Origin: Sepiola atlantica
Taxonomy: Eukaryota; Mollusca; Cephalopoda; Sepiida; Sepiolidae
Assembly: GCA_963556195.1 (NCBI GenBank)
Contig: CAUVYP010000586.1
Span: forward strand, 1,054,001-1,118,000
Direction of reading: 5' to 3'
DNA length: 64,000 nucleotides
Part shown: in pieces, positions 9,817 to 23,395 of the stretch
Layout of the letters: every line of letters begins with the position of its first letter
Position numbering within the stretch: the first letter of the stretch is position 1
Program-made: the position numbers and the translations under genes
Notes under the pieces: generated by a model
What the model was told of the DNA's origin: nothing
The model's input: only the letters and a program-made list of their open reading frames with translations
The model's database searches: none

Positions 9817-11118
9817 TTAGCGCGTTTTAAAGTTGATATCGCTTTTGTTTATAACTTCCACATTTATTCGAATTGTGCAACGAAACTTTGCACAGATTAG
9901 CGGAGTCACATTTTCTACTGAAGTACCAAGTTTCAGAAGTGCAGCTCTTGTACTGCCGGAGATATGTCGATACAAACTGAATACGCAAAACATCAACAAA
10001 ATTTAGCGCGTTTTAAAGTTGATATCGCTTTTGTTTATAACTTCCACATTTATTCGAATTGTGCAACGAAACTTTGCAGACAGTCGCGGATAGGCCTTTT
10101 CTACTGAAGTACCAAGTTTCAGAAGTGCAGCTCTTGTACTGCCGGAGATATGTCGATACAAACTGAATACGCAAAACATCAACAAAATTTAGCGCGTTTT
10201 AAAGTTGATATCGCTTTTGTTTATAACTTCCACATTTATTCGAATTGTGCAACGAAACTTTGCACAGATTAGCGGAGTCACATTTTCTACTGAAGTACCA
10301 AGTTTCAGAAGTGCAGCTCTTGTACTGCCGGAGATATGTCGATACAAACTGAATACGCAAAACATCAACAAAATTTAGCGCGTTTTAAAGTTGATATCGC
10401 TTTTGTTTATAACTTCCACATTTATTCGAATTGTGCAACGAAACTTTGCAGACAGTCGCGGATAGGCCTTTTCTACTGAAGTACCAAGTTTCAGAAGTGC
10501 AGCTCTTGTACTGCCGGAGATATGTCGATACAAACTGAATACGCAAAACATCAACAAAATTTAGCGCGTTTTAAAGTTGATATCGCTTTTGTTTATAACT
10601 TCCACATTTATTCGAATTGTGCAACGAAACTTTGCACAGATTAGCGGAGTCACATTTTCTACTGAAGTACCAAGTTTCAGAAGTGCAGCTCTTGTACTGC
10701 CGGAGATATGTCGATACAAACTGAATACGCAAAACATCAACAAAATTTAGCGCGTTTTAAAGTTGATATCGCTTTTGTTTATAACTTCCACATTTATTCG
10801 AATTGTGCAACGAAACTTTGCACAGATTAGCGGAGTCACATTTTCTACTGAAGTACCAAGTTTCAGAAGTGCAGCTCTTGTACTGCCGGAGATATGTCGA
10901 TACAAACTGAATACGCAAAACATCAACAAAATTTAGCGCGTTTTAAAGTTGATATCGCTTTTGTTTATAACTTCGACATTTATTCGAATTGTGCAACGAA
11001 ACTTTGCACAGATTAGCGGAGTCACATTTTCTACTGAAGTACCAAGTTTCAGAAGTGCAGCTCTTGTACTGCCGGAGATATGTCGATACAAACTGAATAC
11101 GCAAAACATCAACAAAAT
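9817..11118. repeat. A/B stretch without C-type monomers
   Basis: Seven monomers: A B A B A A A. They are consensus-like; 10933 has ACTTCGACATT. Nothing other than satellite is present. Confidence 0.85.
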
Positions 11119-14100
11119 TTAGCGCGTTTTAAAGTTGATATCGCTTTTGTTTATAACTTCCACATTTATTCGAATTGTGCAACGAAACTTTGCACAGATT
11201 AGCGGAGTCACATTTTCTACTGAAGTACCAAGTTTCAGAAGTGCAGCTCTTGTACTGCCGGAGATATGTCGATACAAACTGAATACGCAAAACATCAACA
11301 AAATTTAGCGCGTTTTAAAGTTGATATCGCTTTTGTTTATAACTTCCACATTTATTCGAATTGTGCAACGAAACTTTGCAGACAGTCGCGGATAGGCCTT
11401 TTCTACTGAAGTACCAAGTTTCAGAAGTGCAGCTCTTGTACTGCCGGAGATATGTCGATACAAACTGAATACGCAAAACATCAACAAAATTTAGCGCGTT
11501 TTAAAGTTGATATCGCTTTTGTTTATAACTTCCACATTTATTCGAATTGTGCAACGAAACTTTGCACAGATTAGCGGAGTCACATTTTCTACTGAAGTAC
11601 CAAGTTTCAGAAGTGCAGCTCTTGTACTGCCGGAGATATGTCGATACAAACTGAATACGCAAAACATCAACAAAATTTAGCGCGTTTTAAAGTTGATATC
11701 GCTTTTGTTTATAACTTCCACATTTATTCGAATTGTGCAACGAAAATTTGCACAGATTAGCGGAGTCACATTTTCTACTGAAGTACCAAGTTTCAGAAGT
11801 GCAGCTCTTGTACTGCCGGAGATATGTCGATACAAACTGAATACGCAAAACATCAACAAAATTTAGCGCGTTTTAAAGTTGATATCGCTTTTGTTTATAA
11901 CTTCCACATTTATTCGAATTGTGCAACGAAACTTTGCACAGATTAGCGGAGTCACATTTTCTACTGAAGTACCAAGTTTCAGAAGTGCAGCTCTTGTACT
12001 GCCGGAGATATGTCGATACAAACTGAATACGCAAAACATCAACAAAATTTAGCGCGTTTTAAAGTTGATATCGCTTTTGTTTATAACTTCCACATTTATT
12101 CGAATTGTGCAACGAAACTTTGCAGACAGTCGCGGATAGGCCTTTTCTACTGAAGTACCAAGTTTCAGAAGTGCAGCTCTTGTACTGCCGGAGATATGTC
12201 GATACAAACTGAATACGCAAAACATCAACAAAATTTAGCGCGTTTTAAAGTTGATATCGCTTTTGTTTATAACTTCCACATTTATTCGAATTGTGCAACG
12301 AAACTTTGCACAGATTAGCGGAGTCACATTTTCTACTGAAGTACCAAGTTTCAGAAGTGCAGCTCTTGTACTGCCGGAGATATGTCGATACAAACTGAAT
12401 ACGCAAAACATCAACAAAATTTAGCGCGTTTTAAAGTTGATATCGCTTTTGTTTATAACTTCCACATTTATTCGAATTGTGCAACGAAACTTTGCACAGA
12501 TTAGCGGAGTCACATTTTCTACTGAAGTACCAAGTTTCAGAAGTGCAGCTCTTGTACTGCCGGAGATATGTCGATACAAACTGAATACGCAAAACATCAA
12601 CAAAATTTAGCGCGTTTTAAAGTTGATATCGCTTTTGTTTATAACTTCCACATTTATTCGAATTGTGCAACGAAACTTTGCACAGATTAGCGGAGTCACA
12701 TTTTCTACTGAAGTACCAAGTTTCAGAAGTGCAGCTCTTGTACTGCCGGAGATATGTCGATACAAACTGAATACGCAAAACATCAACAAAATTTAGCGCG
12801 TTTTAAAGTTGATATCGCTTTTGTTTATAACTTCCACATTTATTCGAATTGTGCAACGAAACTTTGCAGACAGTCGCGGATAGGCCTTTTCTACTGAAGT
12901 ACCAAGTTTCAGAAGTGCAGCTCTTGTACTGCCGGAGATATGTCGATACAAACTGAATACGCAAAACATCAACAAAATTTAGCGCGTTTTAAAGTTGATA
13001 TCGCTTTTGTTTATAACTTCCACATTTATTCGAATTGTGCAACGAAACTTTGCACAGATTAGCGGAGTCACATTTTCTACTGAAGTACCAAGTTTCATAA
13101 GTGCAGCTCTTGTACTGCCGGAGATATGTCGATACAAACTGAATACGCAAACTATCAACAAAATTTAGTGCGATTGAAAGTTAGTATCGCTTTTGTTTAT
13201 AACTTCACCATTCTTTAGAATTGTGCAACGAAACTTTGCACAGATAAGCGGAGTCACATGCTCTACTGAAGTACCAAGTTTCAGAAGTGCAGCTCTTTTA
13301 CTGCCGGAGATATGTCGATACAAACTGAATACGCAAAACATCAACTAAATTTTAGCCCGTTTTAAAGTTGATATCGCTTTTGTTTATAACTTCCACATTT
13401 ATTCGAATTGTGCAACGAAACTTTGCACAGATTAGCGGAGTCACATTTTCTACTGAAGTACCAAGTTTCAGAAGTGCAGCTCTTGTACTGCCGGAGATAT
13501 GTCGATACAAACTGAATACGCAAAACATCAACAAAATTTAGCGCGTTTTAAAGTTGATATCGCTTTTGTTTATAACTTCCACATTTATTCGAATTGTGCA
13601 ACGAAACTTTGCACAGATTAGCGGAGTCACATTTTCCACTGAAGTACCAAGTTTCAGAAGTGCAGCTCTTGTACTGCCGGAGATATGTCGATACAAACTG
13701 AATGCGCAAAACATACACAAAATTTAGCGCGTTTTAAAGTTGATATCGCTTTTGTTTATAACTTCCACATTTATTCGAATTGTGCAACGAAACTTTGCAG
13801 ACAGTCGCGGATAGGCCTTTTCTACTGAAGTACCAAGTTTCAGAAGTGCAGCTCTTGTACTGCCGGAGATATGTCGATACAAACTGAATACGCAAAACAT
13901 CAACAAAATTTAGCGCGTTTTAAAGTTGATATCGCTTTTGTTTATAACTTCCACATTTATTCGAATTGTGCAACGAAACTTTGCACAGATTAGCGGAGTC
14001 ACATTTTCTACTGAAGTACCAAGTTTCAGAAGTGCAGCTCTTGTACTGCCGGAGATATGTCGATACAAACTGAATACGCAAACTATCAACAAAATTTAGT

Positions 14101-15583
14101 GCGATTGAAAGTTAGTATCGCTTTTGTTTATAACTTCACCATTCTTTAGAATTGTGCAACGAAACTTTGCACAGATAAGCGGAGTCACATGCTCTACTGA
14201 AGTACCAAGTTTCAGAAGTGCAGCTCTTTTACTGCCGGAGATATGTCGATACAAACTGAATACGCAAAACATCAACTAAATTTAGCGCGTTTTAAAGTTG
14301 ATATCGCTTTTGTTTATAACTTCCACATTTATTCGAATTGTGCAACGAAACTTTGCACAGATTAGCGGAGTCACATTTTCTACTGAAGTACCAAGTTTCA
14401 GAAGTGCAGCTCTTGTACTGCCGGAGATATGTCGATACAAACTGAATACGCAAAACATCAACAAAATTTAGCGCGTTTTAAAGTTGATATCGCTTTTGTT
14501 TATAACTTCCACATTTATTCGAATTGTGCAACGAAACTTTGCACAGATTAGCGGAGTCACATTTTCTACTGAAGTACCAAGTTTCAGAAGTGCAGCTCTT
14601 GTACTGCCGGAGATATGTCGATACAAACTGAATACGCAAAACATCAACAAAATTTAGCGCGTTTTAAAGTTGATATCGCTTTTGTTTATAACTTCCACAT
14701 TTATTCGAATTGTGCAACGAAACTTTGCAGACAGTCGCGGATAGGCCTTTTCTACTGAAGTACCAAGTTTCAGAAGTGCAGCTCTTGTACTGCCGGAGAT
14801 ATGTCGATACAAACTGAATACGCAAAACATCAACAAAATTTAGCGCGTTTTAAAGTTGATATCGCTTTTGTTTATAACTTCCACATTTATTCGAATTGTG
14901 CAACGAAACTTTGCACAGATTAGCGGAGTCACATTTTCTATTGAAGTACCAAGTTTCAGAAGTGCAGCTCTTGTACTGCCGGAGATATGTCGATACAAAC
15001 TGAATACGCAAAACATCAACAAAATTTAGCGCGTTTTAAAGTTGATATCGCTTTTGTTTATAACTTCCACATTTATTCGAATTGTGCAACGAAACTTTGC
15101 ACAGATTAGCGGAGTCACATTTTCTACTGAAGTACCAAGTTTCAGAAGTGCAGCTCTTGTACTGCCTGAGATATGTCGATACAAACTGAATACGCAAAAC
15201 ATCAACAAAATTTAGCGCGTTTTAAAGTTGATATCGCTTTTGTTTATAACTTCCACATTTATTCGAATTGTGCAACGAAACTTTGCAGACAGTCGCGGAT
15301 AGGCCTTTTCTACTGAAGTACCAAGTTTCAGAAGTGCAGCTCTTGTACTGCCGGAGATATGTCGATACAAACTGAATACGCAAAACATCAACAAAATTTA
15401 GCGCGTTTTAAAGTTGATATCGCTTTTGTTTATAACTTCCACATTTATTCGAATTGTGCAACGAAACTTTGCACAGATTAGCGGAGTCACATTTTCTACT
15501 GAAGTACCAAGTTTCAGAAGTGCAGCTCTTGTACTGCCGGAGATATGTCGATACAAACTGAATACGCAAAACATCAACAAAAT
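11119..15583. repeat. 24-monomer segment, copy 2 of a long-range duplication
   Basis: It corresponds monomer by monomer to 3492-7956, including the shared 1-base insertion. The A' copies differ in one respect: CATAAG is in the first A' here (12979) but in the second A' in copy 1 (6283), so marks have been shuffled by conversion or lost. The monomer at 13538 has ACATACACAAAAT and AATGCGC as private changes. Confidence 0.75.
13165..13351. repeat. 187-bp type C monomer (same insertion as at 5538)
   Basis: The T run at 13350-13353 has four T instead of three and is followed by AGCCCG, exactly as at 5723-5732. Confidence 0.85.
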
Positions 15584-17257
15584 TTAGCGCGTTTTAAAGT
15601 GGATATCGCTTTTGTTTATAACTTTCACATTTATTCGAATTGTGCAACGAAACTTTGCAGACAGTCGCGGATAGGCCTTTTCTACTGAAGTACCAAGTTT
15701 CAGAAGTGCAGCTCTTGTACTGCCGGAGATATGTCGATACAAACTGAATACGCAAAACATCAACAAAATTTAGCGCGTTTTAAAGTTGATATCGCTTTTG
15801 TTTATAACTTCCACATTTATTCGAATTGTGCAACGAAACTTTGCACAGATTAGCGGAGTCACATTTTCTACTGAAGTACCAAGTTTCAGAAGTGCAGCTC
15901 TTGTACTGCCGGAGATATGTCGATACAAACTGAATACGCAAAACATCAACAAAATTTAGCGCGTTTTAAAGTTGATATCGCTTTTGTTTATAACTTCCAC
16001 ATTTATTCGAATTGTGCAACGAAACTTTGCACAGATTAGCGGAGTCACATTTTCTACTGAAGTACCAAGTTTCAGAAGTGCAGCTCTTGTACTGCCGGAG
16101 ATATGTCGATACAAACTGAATACGCAAAACATCAACAAAATTTAGCGCGTTTTAAAGTTGATATCGCTTTTGTTTATAACTTCCACATTTATTCGAATTG
16201 TGCAACGAAACTTTGCACAGATTAGCGGAGTCACATTTTCTACTGAAGTACCAAGTTTCAGAAGTGCAGCTCTTGTACTGCCGGAGATATGTCGATACAA
16301 ACTGAATACGCAAAACATCAACAAAATTTAGCGCGTTTTAAAGTTGATATCGCTTTTGTTTATAACTTCCACATTTATTCGAATTGTGCAACGAAACTTT
16401 GCAGACAGTCGCGGATAGGCCTTTTCTACTGAAGTACCAAGTTTCAGAAGTGCAGCTCTTGTACTGCCGGAGATATGTCGATACAAACTGAATACGCAAA
16501 ACATCAACAAAATTTAGCGCGTTTTAAAGTTGATATCGCTTTTGTTTATAACTTCCACATTTATTCGAATTGTGCAACGAAACTTTGCACAGATTAGCGG
16601 AGTCACATTTTCTACTGAAGTACCAAGTTTCAGAAGTGCAGCTCTTGTACTGCCGGAGATATGTCGATACAAACTGAATACGCAAAACATCAACAAAATT
16701 TAGCGCGTTTTAAAGTTGATATCGCTTTTGTTTATAACTTCCACATTTATTCGAATTGTGCAACGAAACTTTGCAGACAGTCGCGGATAGGCCTTTTCTA
16801 CTGAAGTACCAAGTTTCAGAAGTGCAGCTCTTGTACTGCCGGAGATATGTCGATACAAACTGAATACGCAAAACATCAACAAAATTTAGCGCGTTTTAAA
16901 GTTGATATCGCTTTTGTTTATAACTTCCACATTTATTCGAATTGTGCAACGAAACTTTGCACAGATTAGCGGAGTCACATTTTCTACTGAAGTACCAAGT
17001 TTCAGAAGTGCAGCTCTTGTACTGCCGGAGATATGTCGATACAAACTGAATACGCAAAACATCAACAAAATTTAGCGCGTTTTAAAGTTGATATCGCTTT
17101 TGTTTATAACTTCCACATTTATTCGAATTGTGCAACGAAACTTTGCAGACAGTCGCGGATAGGCCTTTTCTACTGAAGTACCAAGTTTCAGAAGTGCAGC
17201 TCTTGTACTGCCGGAGATATGTCGATACAAACTGAATACGCAAAACATCAACAAAAT
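15584..17257. repeat. A/B stretch ending in B-A dimers
   Basis: Order B A A A B A B A B. From 16328 the strict alternation of B and A makes a local 372-bp dimer pattern. The first B (15584) carries AAAGTGGAT and ACTTTCAC, the second mark otherwise seen at 47018. Confidence 0.8.
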
Positions 17258-18745
17258 TTAGCGCGTTTTAAAGTTGATATCGCTTTTGTTTATAACTTCC
17301 ACATTTATTCGAATTGTGCAACGAAACTTTGCACAGATTAGCGGAGTCACATTTTCTACTGAAGTACCAAGTTTCAGAAGTGCAGCTCTTGTACTGCCGG
17401 AGATATGTCGATACAAACTGAATACGCAAACTATCAACAAAATTTAGTGCGATTGAAAGTTAGTATCGCTTTTGTTTATAACTTCACCATTCTTTAGAAT
17501 TGTGCAACGAAACTTTGCACAGATTAGCGGAGTCACATTTTCTACTGAAGTACCAAGTTTCAGAAGTGCAGCTCTTGTACTGCCGGAGATATGTCGATAC
17601 AAACTGAATACGCAAAACATCAACAAAATTTAGCGCGTTTTAAAGTTGATATCGCTTTTGTTTATAACTTCCACATTTATTCGAATTGTGCAACGAAACT
17701 TTGCACAGATTAGCGGAGTCACATTTTCTACTGAAGTACCAAGTTTCATAAGTGCAGCTCTTGTACTGCCGGAGATATGTCGATACAAACTGAATACGCA
17801 AAACATCAACAAAATTTAGCGCGTTTTAAAGTTGATATCGCTTTTGTTTATAACTTCCACATTTATTCGAATTGTGCAACGAAACTTTGCAGACAGTCGC
17901 GGATAGGCCTTTTCTACTGAAGTACCAAGTTTCAGAAGTGCAGCTCTTGTACTGCCGGAGATATGTCGATACAAACTGAATACGCAAAACATCAACAAAA
18001 TTTAGCGCGTTTTAAAGTTGATATCGCTTTTGTTTATAACTTCCACATTTATTCGAATTGTGCAACGAAACTTTGCACAGATTAGCGGAGTCACATTTTC
18101 TACTGAAGTACCAAGTTTCAGAAGTGCAGCTCTTGTACTGCCGGAGATATGTCGATACAAACTGAATACGCAAAACATCAACAAAATTTAGCGCGTTTTA
18201 AAGTTGATATCGCTTTTGTTTATAACTTCCACATTTATTCGAATTGTGCAACGAAACTTTGCACAGATTAGCGGAGTCACATTTTCTACTGAAGTACCAA
18301 GTTTCAGAAGTGCAGCTCTTGTACTGCCGGAGATATGTCGATACAAACTGAATACGCAAAACATCAACAAAATTTAGCGCGTTTTAAAGTTGATATCGCT
18401 TTTGTTTATAACTTCCACATTTATTCGAATTGTGCAACGAAACTTTGCACAGATTAGCGGAGTCACATTTTCTACTGAAGTATGAAGTTTCAGAAGTGCA
18501 GCTCTTGTACTGCCGGAGATATGTCGATACAAACTGAATACGCAAAACATCAACAAAATTTAGCGCGTTTTAAAGTTGATATCGCTTTTGTTTATAACTT
18601 CCACATTTATTCGAATTGTGCAACGAAACTTTGCAGACAGTCGCGGATAGGCCTTTTCTACTGAAGTACCAAGTTTCAGAAGTGCAGCTTTTGTACTGCC
18701 GGAGATATGTCGATACAAACTGAATACGCAAAACATCAACAAAAT
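17258..18745. repeat. 8-monomer (1488-bp) higher-order unit, copy 1
   Basis: Order A', C/A chimera, A with CATAAG, B, A, A, A with GTATGAAG (near 18480), B with GCAGCTTTTG (near 18687). All of these rare marks recur exactly 1488 bp later. I see no difference between the copies by eye, so this is a recent tandem duplication. Confidence 0.88.
17444..17629. repeat. Chimeric monomer, C left arm and A right arm
   Basis: The left arm is type C (GCGATTGAAAG, TTAGTATCGC, CACCATTCTTTAG). From the box on it is type A (CAGATTAGCGG, CATTTTC, CTTGTACTG, CAACAAAAT). The switch lies in the shared bases 17497-17524, which contain the 7-bp inverted repeat. Confidence 0.85.
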
Positions 18746-20233
18746 TTAGCGCGTTTTAAAGTTGATATCGCTTTTGTTTATAACTTCCACATTTATTCGA
18801 ATTGTGCAACGAAACTTTGCACAGATTAGCGGAGTCACATTTTCTACTGAAGTACCAAGTTTCAGAAGTGCAGCTCTTGTACTGCCGGAGATATGTCGAT
18901 ACAAACTGAATACGCAAACTATCAACAAAATTTAGTGCGATTGAAAGTTAGTATCGCTTTTGTTTATAACTTCACCATTCTTTAGAATTGTGCAACGAAA
19001 CTTTGCACAGATTAGCGGAGTCACATTTTCTACTGAAGTACCAAGTTTCAGAAGTGCAGCTCTTGTACTGCCGGAGATATGTCGATACAAACTGAATACG
19101 CAAAACATCAACAAAATTTAGCGCGTTTTAAAGTTGATATCGCTTTTGTTTATAACTTCCACATTTATTCGAATTGTGCAACGAAACTTTGCACAGATTA
19201 GCGGAGTCACATTTTCTACTGAAGTACCAAGTTTCATAAGTGCAGCTCTTGTACTGCCGGAGATATGTCGATACAAACTGAATACGCAAAACATCAACAA
19301 AATTTAGCGCGTTTTAAAGTTGATATCGCTTTTGTTTATAACTTCCACATTTATTCGAATTGTGCAACGAAACTTTGCAGACAGTCGCGGATAGGCCTTT
19401 TCTACTGAAGTACCAAGTTTCAGAAGTGCAGCTCTTGTACTGCCGGAGATATGTCGATACAAACTGAATACGCAAAACATCAACAAAATTTAGCGCGTTT
19501 TAAAGTTGATATCGCTTTTGTTTATAACTTCCACATTTATTCGAATTGTGCAACGAAACTTTGCACAGATTAGCGGAGTCACATTTTCTACTGAAGTACC
19601 AAGTTTCAGAAGTGCAGCTCTTGTACTGCCGGAGATATGTCGATACAAACTGAATACGCAAAACATCAACAAAATTTAGCGCGTTTTAAAGTTGATATCG
19701 CTTTTGTTTATAACTTCCACATTTATTCGAATTGTGCAACGAAACTTTGCACAGATTAGCGGAGTCACATTTTCTACTGAAGTACCAAGTTTCAGAAGTG
19801 CAGCTCTTGTACTGCCGGAGATATGTCGATACAAACTGAATACGCAAAACATCAACAAAATTTAGCGCGTTTTAAAGTTGATATCGCTTTTGTTTATAAC
19901 TTCCACATTTATTCGAATTGTGCAACGAAACTTTGCACAGATTAGCGGAGTCACATTTTCTACTGAAGTATGAAGTTTCAGAAGTGCAGCTCTTGTACTG
20001 CCGGAGATATGTCGATACAAACTGAATACGCAAAACATCAACAAAATTTAGCGCGTTTTAAAGTTGATATCGCTTTTGTTTATAACTTCCACATTTATTC
20101 GAATTGTGCAACGAAACTTTGCAGACAGTCGCGGATAGGCCTTTTCTACTGAAGTACCAAGTTTCAGAAGTGCAGCTTTTGTACTGCCGGAGATATGTCG
20201 ATACAAACTGAATACGCAAAACATCAACAAAAT
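18746..20233. repeat. 8-monomer (1488-bp) higher-order unit, copy 2
   Basis: It repeats all marks of 17258-18745, including the GTATGAAG mark (near 19968) and GCAGCTTTTG (near 20175). It is followed by a normal A'-C pair at 20234-20605. Confidence 0.88.
18932..19117. repeat. Chimeric monomer, C left arm and A right arm, second copy
   Basis: It is the 1488-bp-shifted duplicate of the chimera at 17444 with the same switch interval. It was copied along with its unit rather than formed anew. Confidence 0.85.
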
Positions 20234-20605
20234 TTAGCGCGTTTTAAAGTTGATATCGCTTTTGTTTATAACTTCCACATTTATTCGAATTGTGCAACGA
20301 AACTTTGCACAGATTAGCGGAGTCACATTTTCTACTGAAGTACCAAGTTTCATAAGTGCAGCTCTTGTACTGCCGGAGATATGTCGATACAAACTGAATA
20401 CGCAAACTATCAACAAAATTTAGTGCGATTGAAAGTTAGTATCGCTTTTGTTTATAACTTCACCATTCTTTAGAATTGTGCAACGAAACTTTGCACAGAT
20501 AAGCGGAGTCACATGCTCTACTGAAGTACCAAGTTTCAGAAGTGCAGCTCTTTTACTGCCGGAGATATGTCGATACAAACTGAATACGCAAAACATCAAC
20601 TAAAT

Positions 20606-23395
20606 TTAGCGCGTTTTAAAGTTGATATCGCTTTTGTTTATAACTTCCACATTTATTCGAATTGTGCAACGAAACTTTGCACAGATTAGCGGAGTCACAT
20701 TTTCTACTGAAGTACCAAGTTTCAGAAGTGCAGCTCTTGTACTGCCGGAGATATGTCGATACAAACTGAATACGCAAAACATCAACAAAATTTAGCGCGT
20801 TTTAAAGTTGATATCGCTTTTGTTTATAACTTCCACATTTATTCGAATTGTGCAACGAAACTTTGCACAGATTAGCGGAGTCACATTTTCCACTGAAGTA
20901 CCAAGTTTCAGAAGTGCAGCTCTTGTACTGCCGGAGATATGTCGATACAAACTGAATACGCAAAACATCAACAAAATTTAGCGCGTTTTAAAGTTGATAT
21001 CGCTTTTGTTTATAACTTCCACATTTATTCGAATTGTGCAACGAAACTTTGCAGACAGTCGCGGATAGGCCTTTTCTACTGAAGTACCAAGTTTCAGAAG
21101 TGCAGCTCTTGTACTGCCGGAGATATGTCGATACAAACTGAATACGCAAAACATCAACAAAATTTAGCGCGTTTTAAAGTTGATATCGCTTTTGTTTATA
21201 ACTTCCACATTTATTCGAATTGTGCAACGAAACTTTGCACAGATTAGCGGAGTCACATTTTCTACTGAAGTACCAAGTTTCATAAGTGCAGCTCTTGTAC
21301 TGCCGGAGATATGTCGATACAAACTGAATACGCAAACTATCAACAAAATTTAGTGCGATTGAAAGTTAGTATCGCTTTTGTTTATAACTTCACCATTCTT
21401 TAGAATTGTGCAACGAAACTTTGCACAGATAAGCGGAGTCACATGCTCTACTGAAGTACCAAGTTTCAGAAGTGCAGCTCTTTTACTGCCGGAGATATGT
21501 CGATACAAACTGAATACGCAAAACATCAACTAAATTTAGCGCGTTTTAAAGTTGATATCGCTTTTGTTTATAACTTCCACATTTATTCGAATTGTGCAAC
21601 GAAACTTTGCACAGATTAGCGGAGTCACATTTTCTACTGAAGTACCAAGTTTCAGAAGTGCAGCTCTTGTACTGCCGGAGATATGTCGATACAAACTGAA
21701 TACGCAAAACATCAACAAAATTTAGCGCGTTTTAAAGTTGATATCGCTTTTGTTTATAACTTCCACATTTATTCGAATTGTGCAACGAAACTTTGCACAG
21801 ATTAGCGGAGTCACATTTTCTACTGAAGTACCAAGTTTCAGAAGTGCAGCTCTTGTACTGCCGGAGATATGTCGATACAAACTGAATACGCAAAACATCA
21901 ACAAAATTTAGCGCGTTTTAAAGTTGATATCGCTTTTGTTTATAACTTCCACATTTATTCGAATTGTGCAACGAAACTTTGCAGACAGTCGCGGATAGGC
22001 CTTTTCTACTGAAGTACCAAGTTTCAGAAGTGCAGCTCTTGTACTGCCGGAGATATGTCGATACAAACTGAATACGCAAAACATCAACAAAATTTAGCGC
22101 GTTTTAAAGTTGATATCGCTTTTGTTTATAACTTCCACATTTATTCGAATTGTGCAACGAAACTTTGCACAGATTAGCGGAGTCACATTTTCTACTGAAG
22201 TACCAAGTTTCATAAGTGCAGCTCTTGTACTGCCGGAGATATGTCGATACAAACTGAATACGCAAACTATCAACAAAATTTAGTGCGATTGAAAGTTAGT
22301 ATCGCTTTTGTTTATAACTTCACCATTCTTTAGAATTGTGCAACGAAACTTTGCAGAGATAAGCGGAGTCACATGCTCTACTGAAGTACCAAGTTTCAGA
22401 AGTGCAGCTCTTTTACTGCCGGAGATATGTCGATACAAACTGAATACGCAAAACATCAACTAAATTTAGCGCGTTTTAAAGTTGATATCGCTTTTGTTTA
22501 TAACTTCCACATTTATTCGAATTGTGCAACGAAACTTTGCACAGATTAGCGGAGTCACATGCTCCACTGAAGTACCAAGTTTCAGAAGTGCAGCTCTTGT
22601 ACTGCCGGAGATATGTCGATACAAACTGAATACGCAAAACATCAACAAAATTTAGCGCGTTTTAAAGTTGATATCGCTTTTGTTTATAACTTCCACATTT
22701 ATTCGAATTGTGCAACGAAACTTTGCAGACAGTCGCGGATAGGCCTTTTCTACTGAAGTACCAAGTTTCAGAAGTGCAGCTCTTGTACTGCCGGAGATAT
22801 GTCGATACAAACTGAATACGCAAAACATCAACAAAATTTAGCGCGTTTTAAAGTTGATATCGCTTTTGTTTATAACTTCCACATTTATTCGAATTGTGCA
22901 ACGAAACTTTGCAGACAGTCGCGGATAGGCCTTTTCTACTGAAGTACCAAGTTTCAGAAGTGCAGCTCTTGTACTGCCGGAGATATGTCGATACAAACTG
23001 AATACGCAAAACATCAACAAAATTTAGCGCGTTTTAAAGTTGATATCGCTTTTGTTTATAACTTCCACATTTATTCGAATTGTGCAACGAAACTTTGCAC
23101 AGATTAGCGGAGTCACATTTTCTACTGAAGTACCAAGTTTCATAAGTGCAGCTCTTGTACTGCCGGAGATATGTCGATACAAACTGAATACGCAAACTAT
23201 CAACAAAATTTAGTGCGATTGAAAGTTAGTATCGCTTTTGTTTATAACTTCACCATTCTTTAGAATTGTGCAACGAAACTTTGCACAGATAAGCGGAGTC
23301 ACATGCTCTACTGAAGTACCAAGTTTCAGAAGTGCAGCTCTTTTACTGCCGGAGATATGTCGATACAAACTGAATACGCAAAACATCAACTAAAT
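20606..23395. repeat. Three tandem 5-monomer modules A-A-B-A'-C (930 bp each)
   Basis: Units start at 20606, 21536 and 22466. In the third the second A is replaced by a B, giving adjacent B copies, and its first A has CATGCTCCAC, a C-like box edge. The same 5-monomer order appears at 5725, 13352 and 32696, so this is the basic module of the array. Confidence 0.85.
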
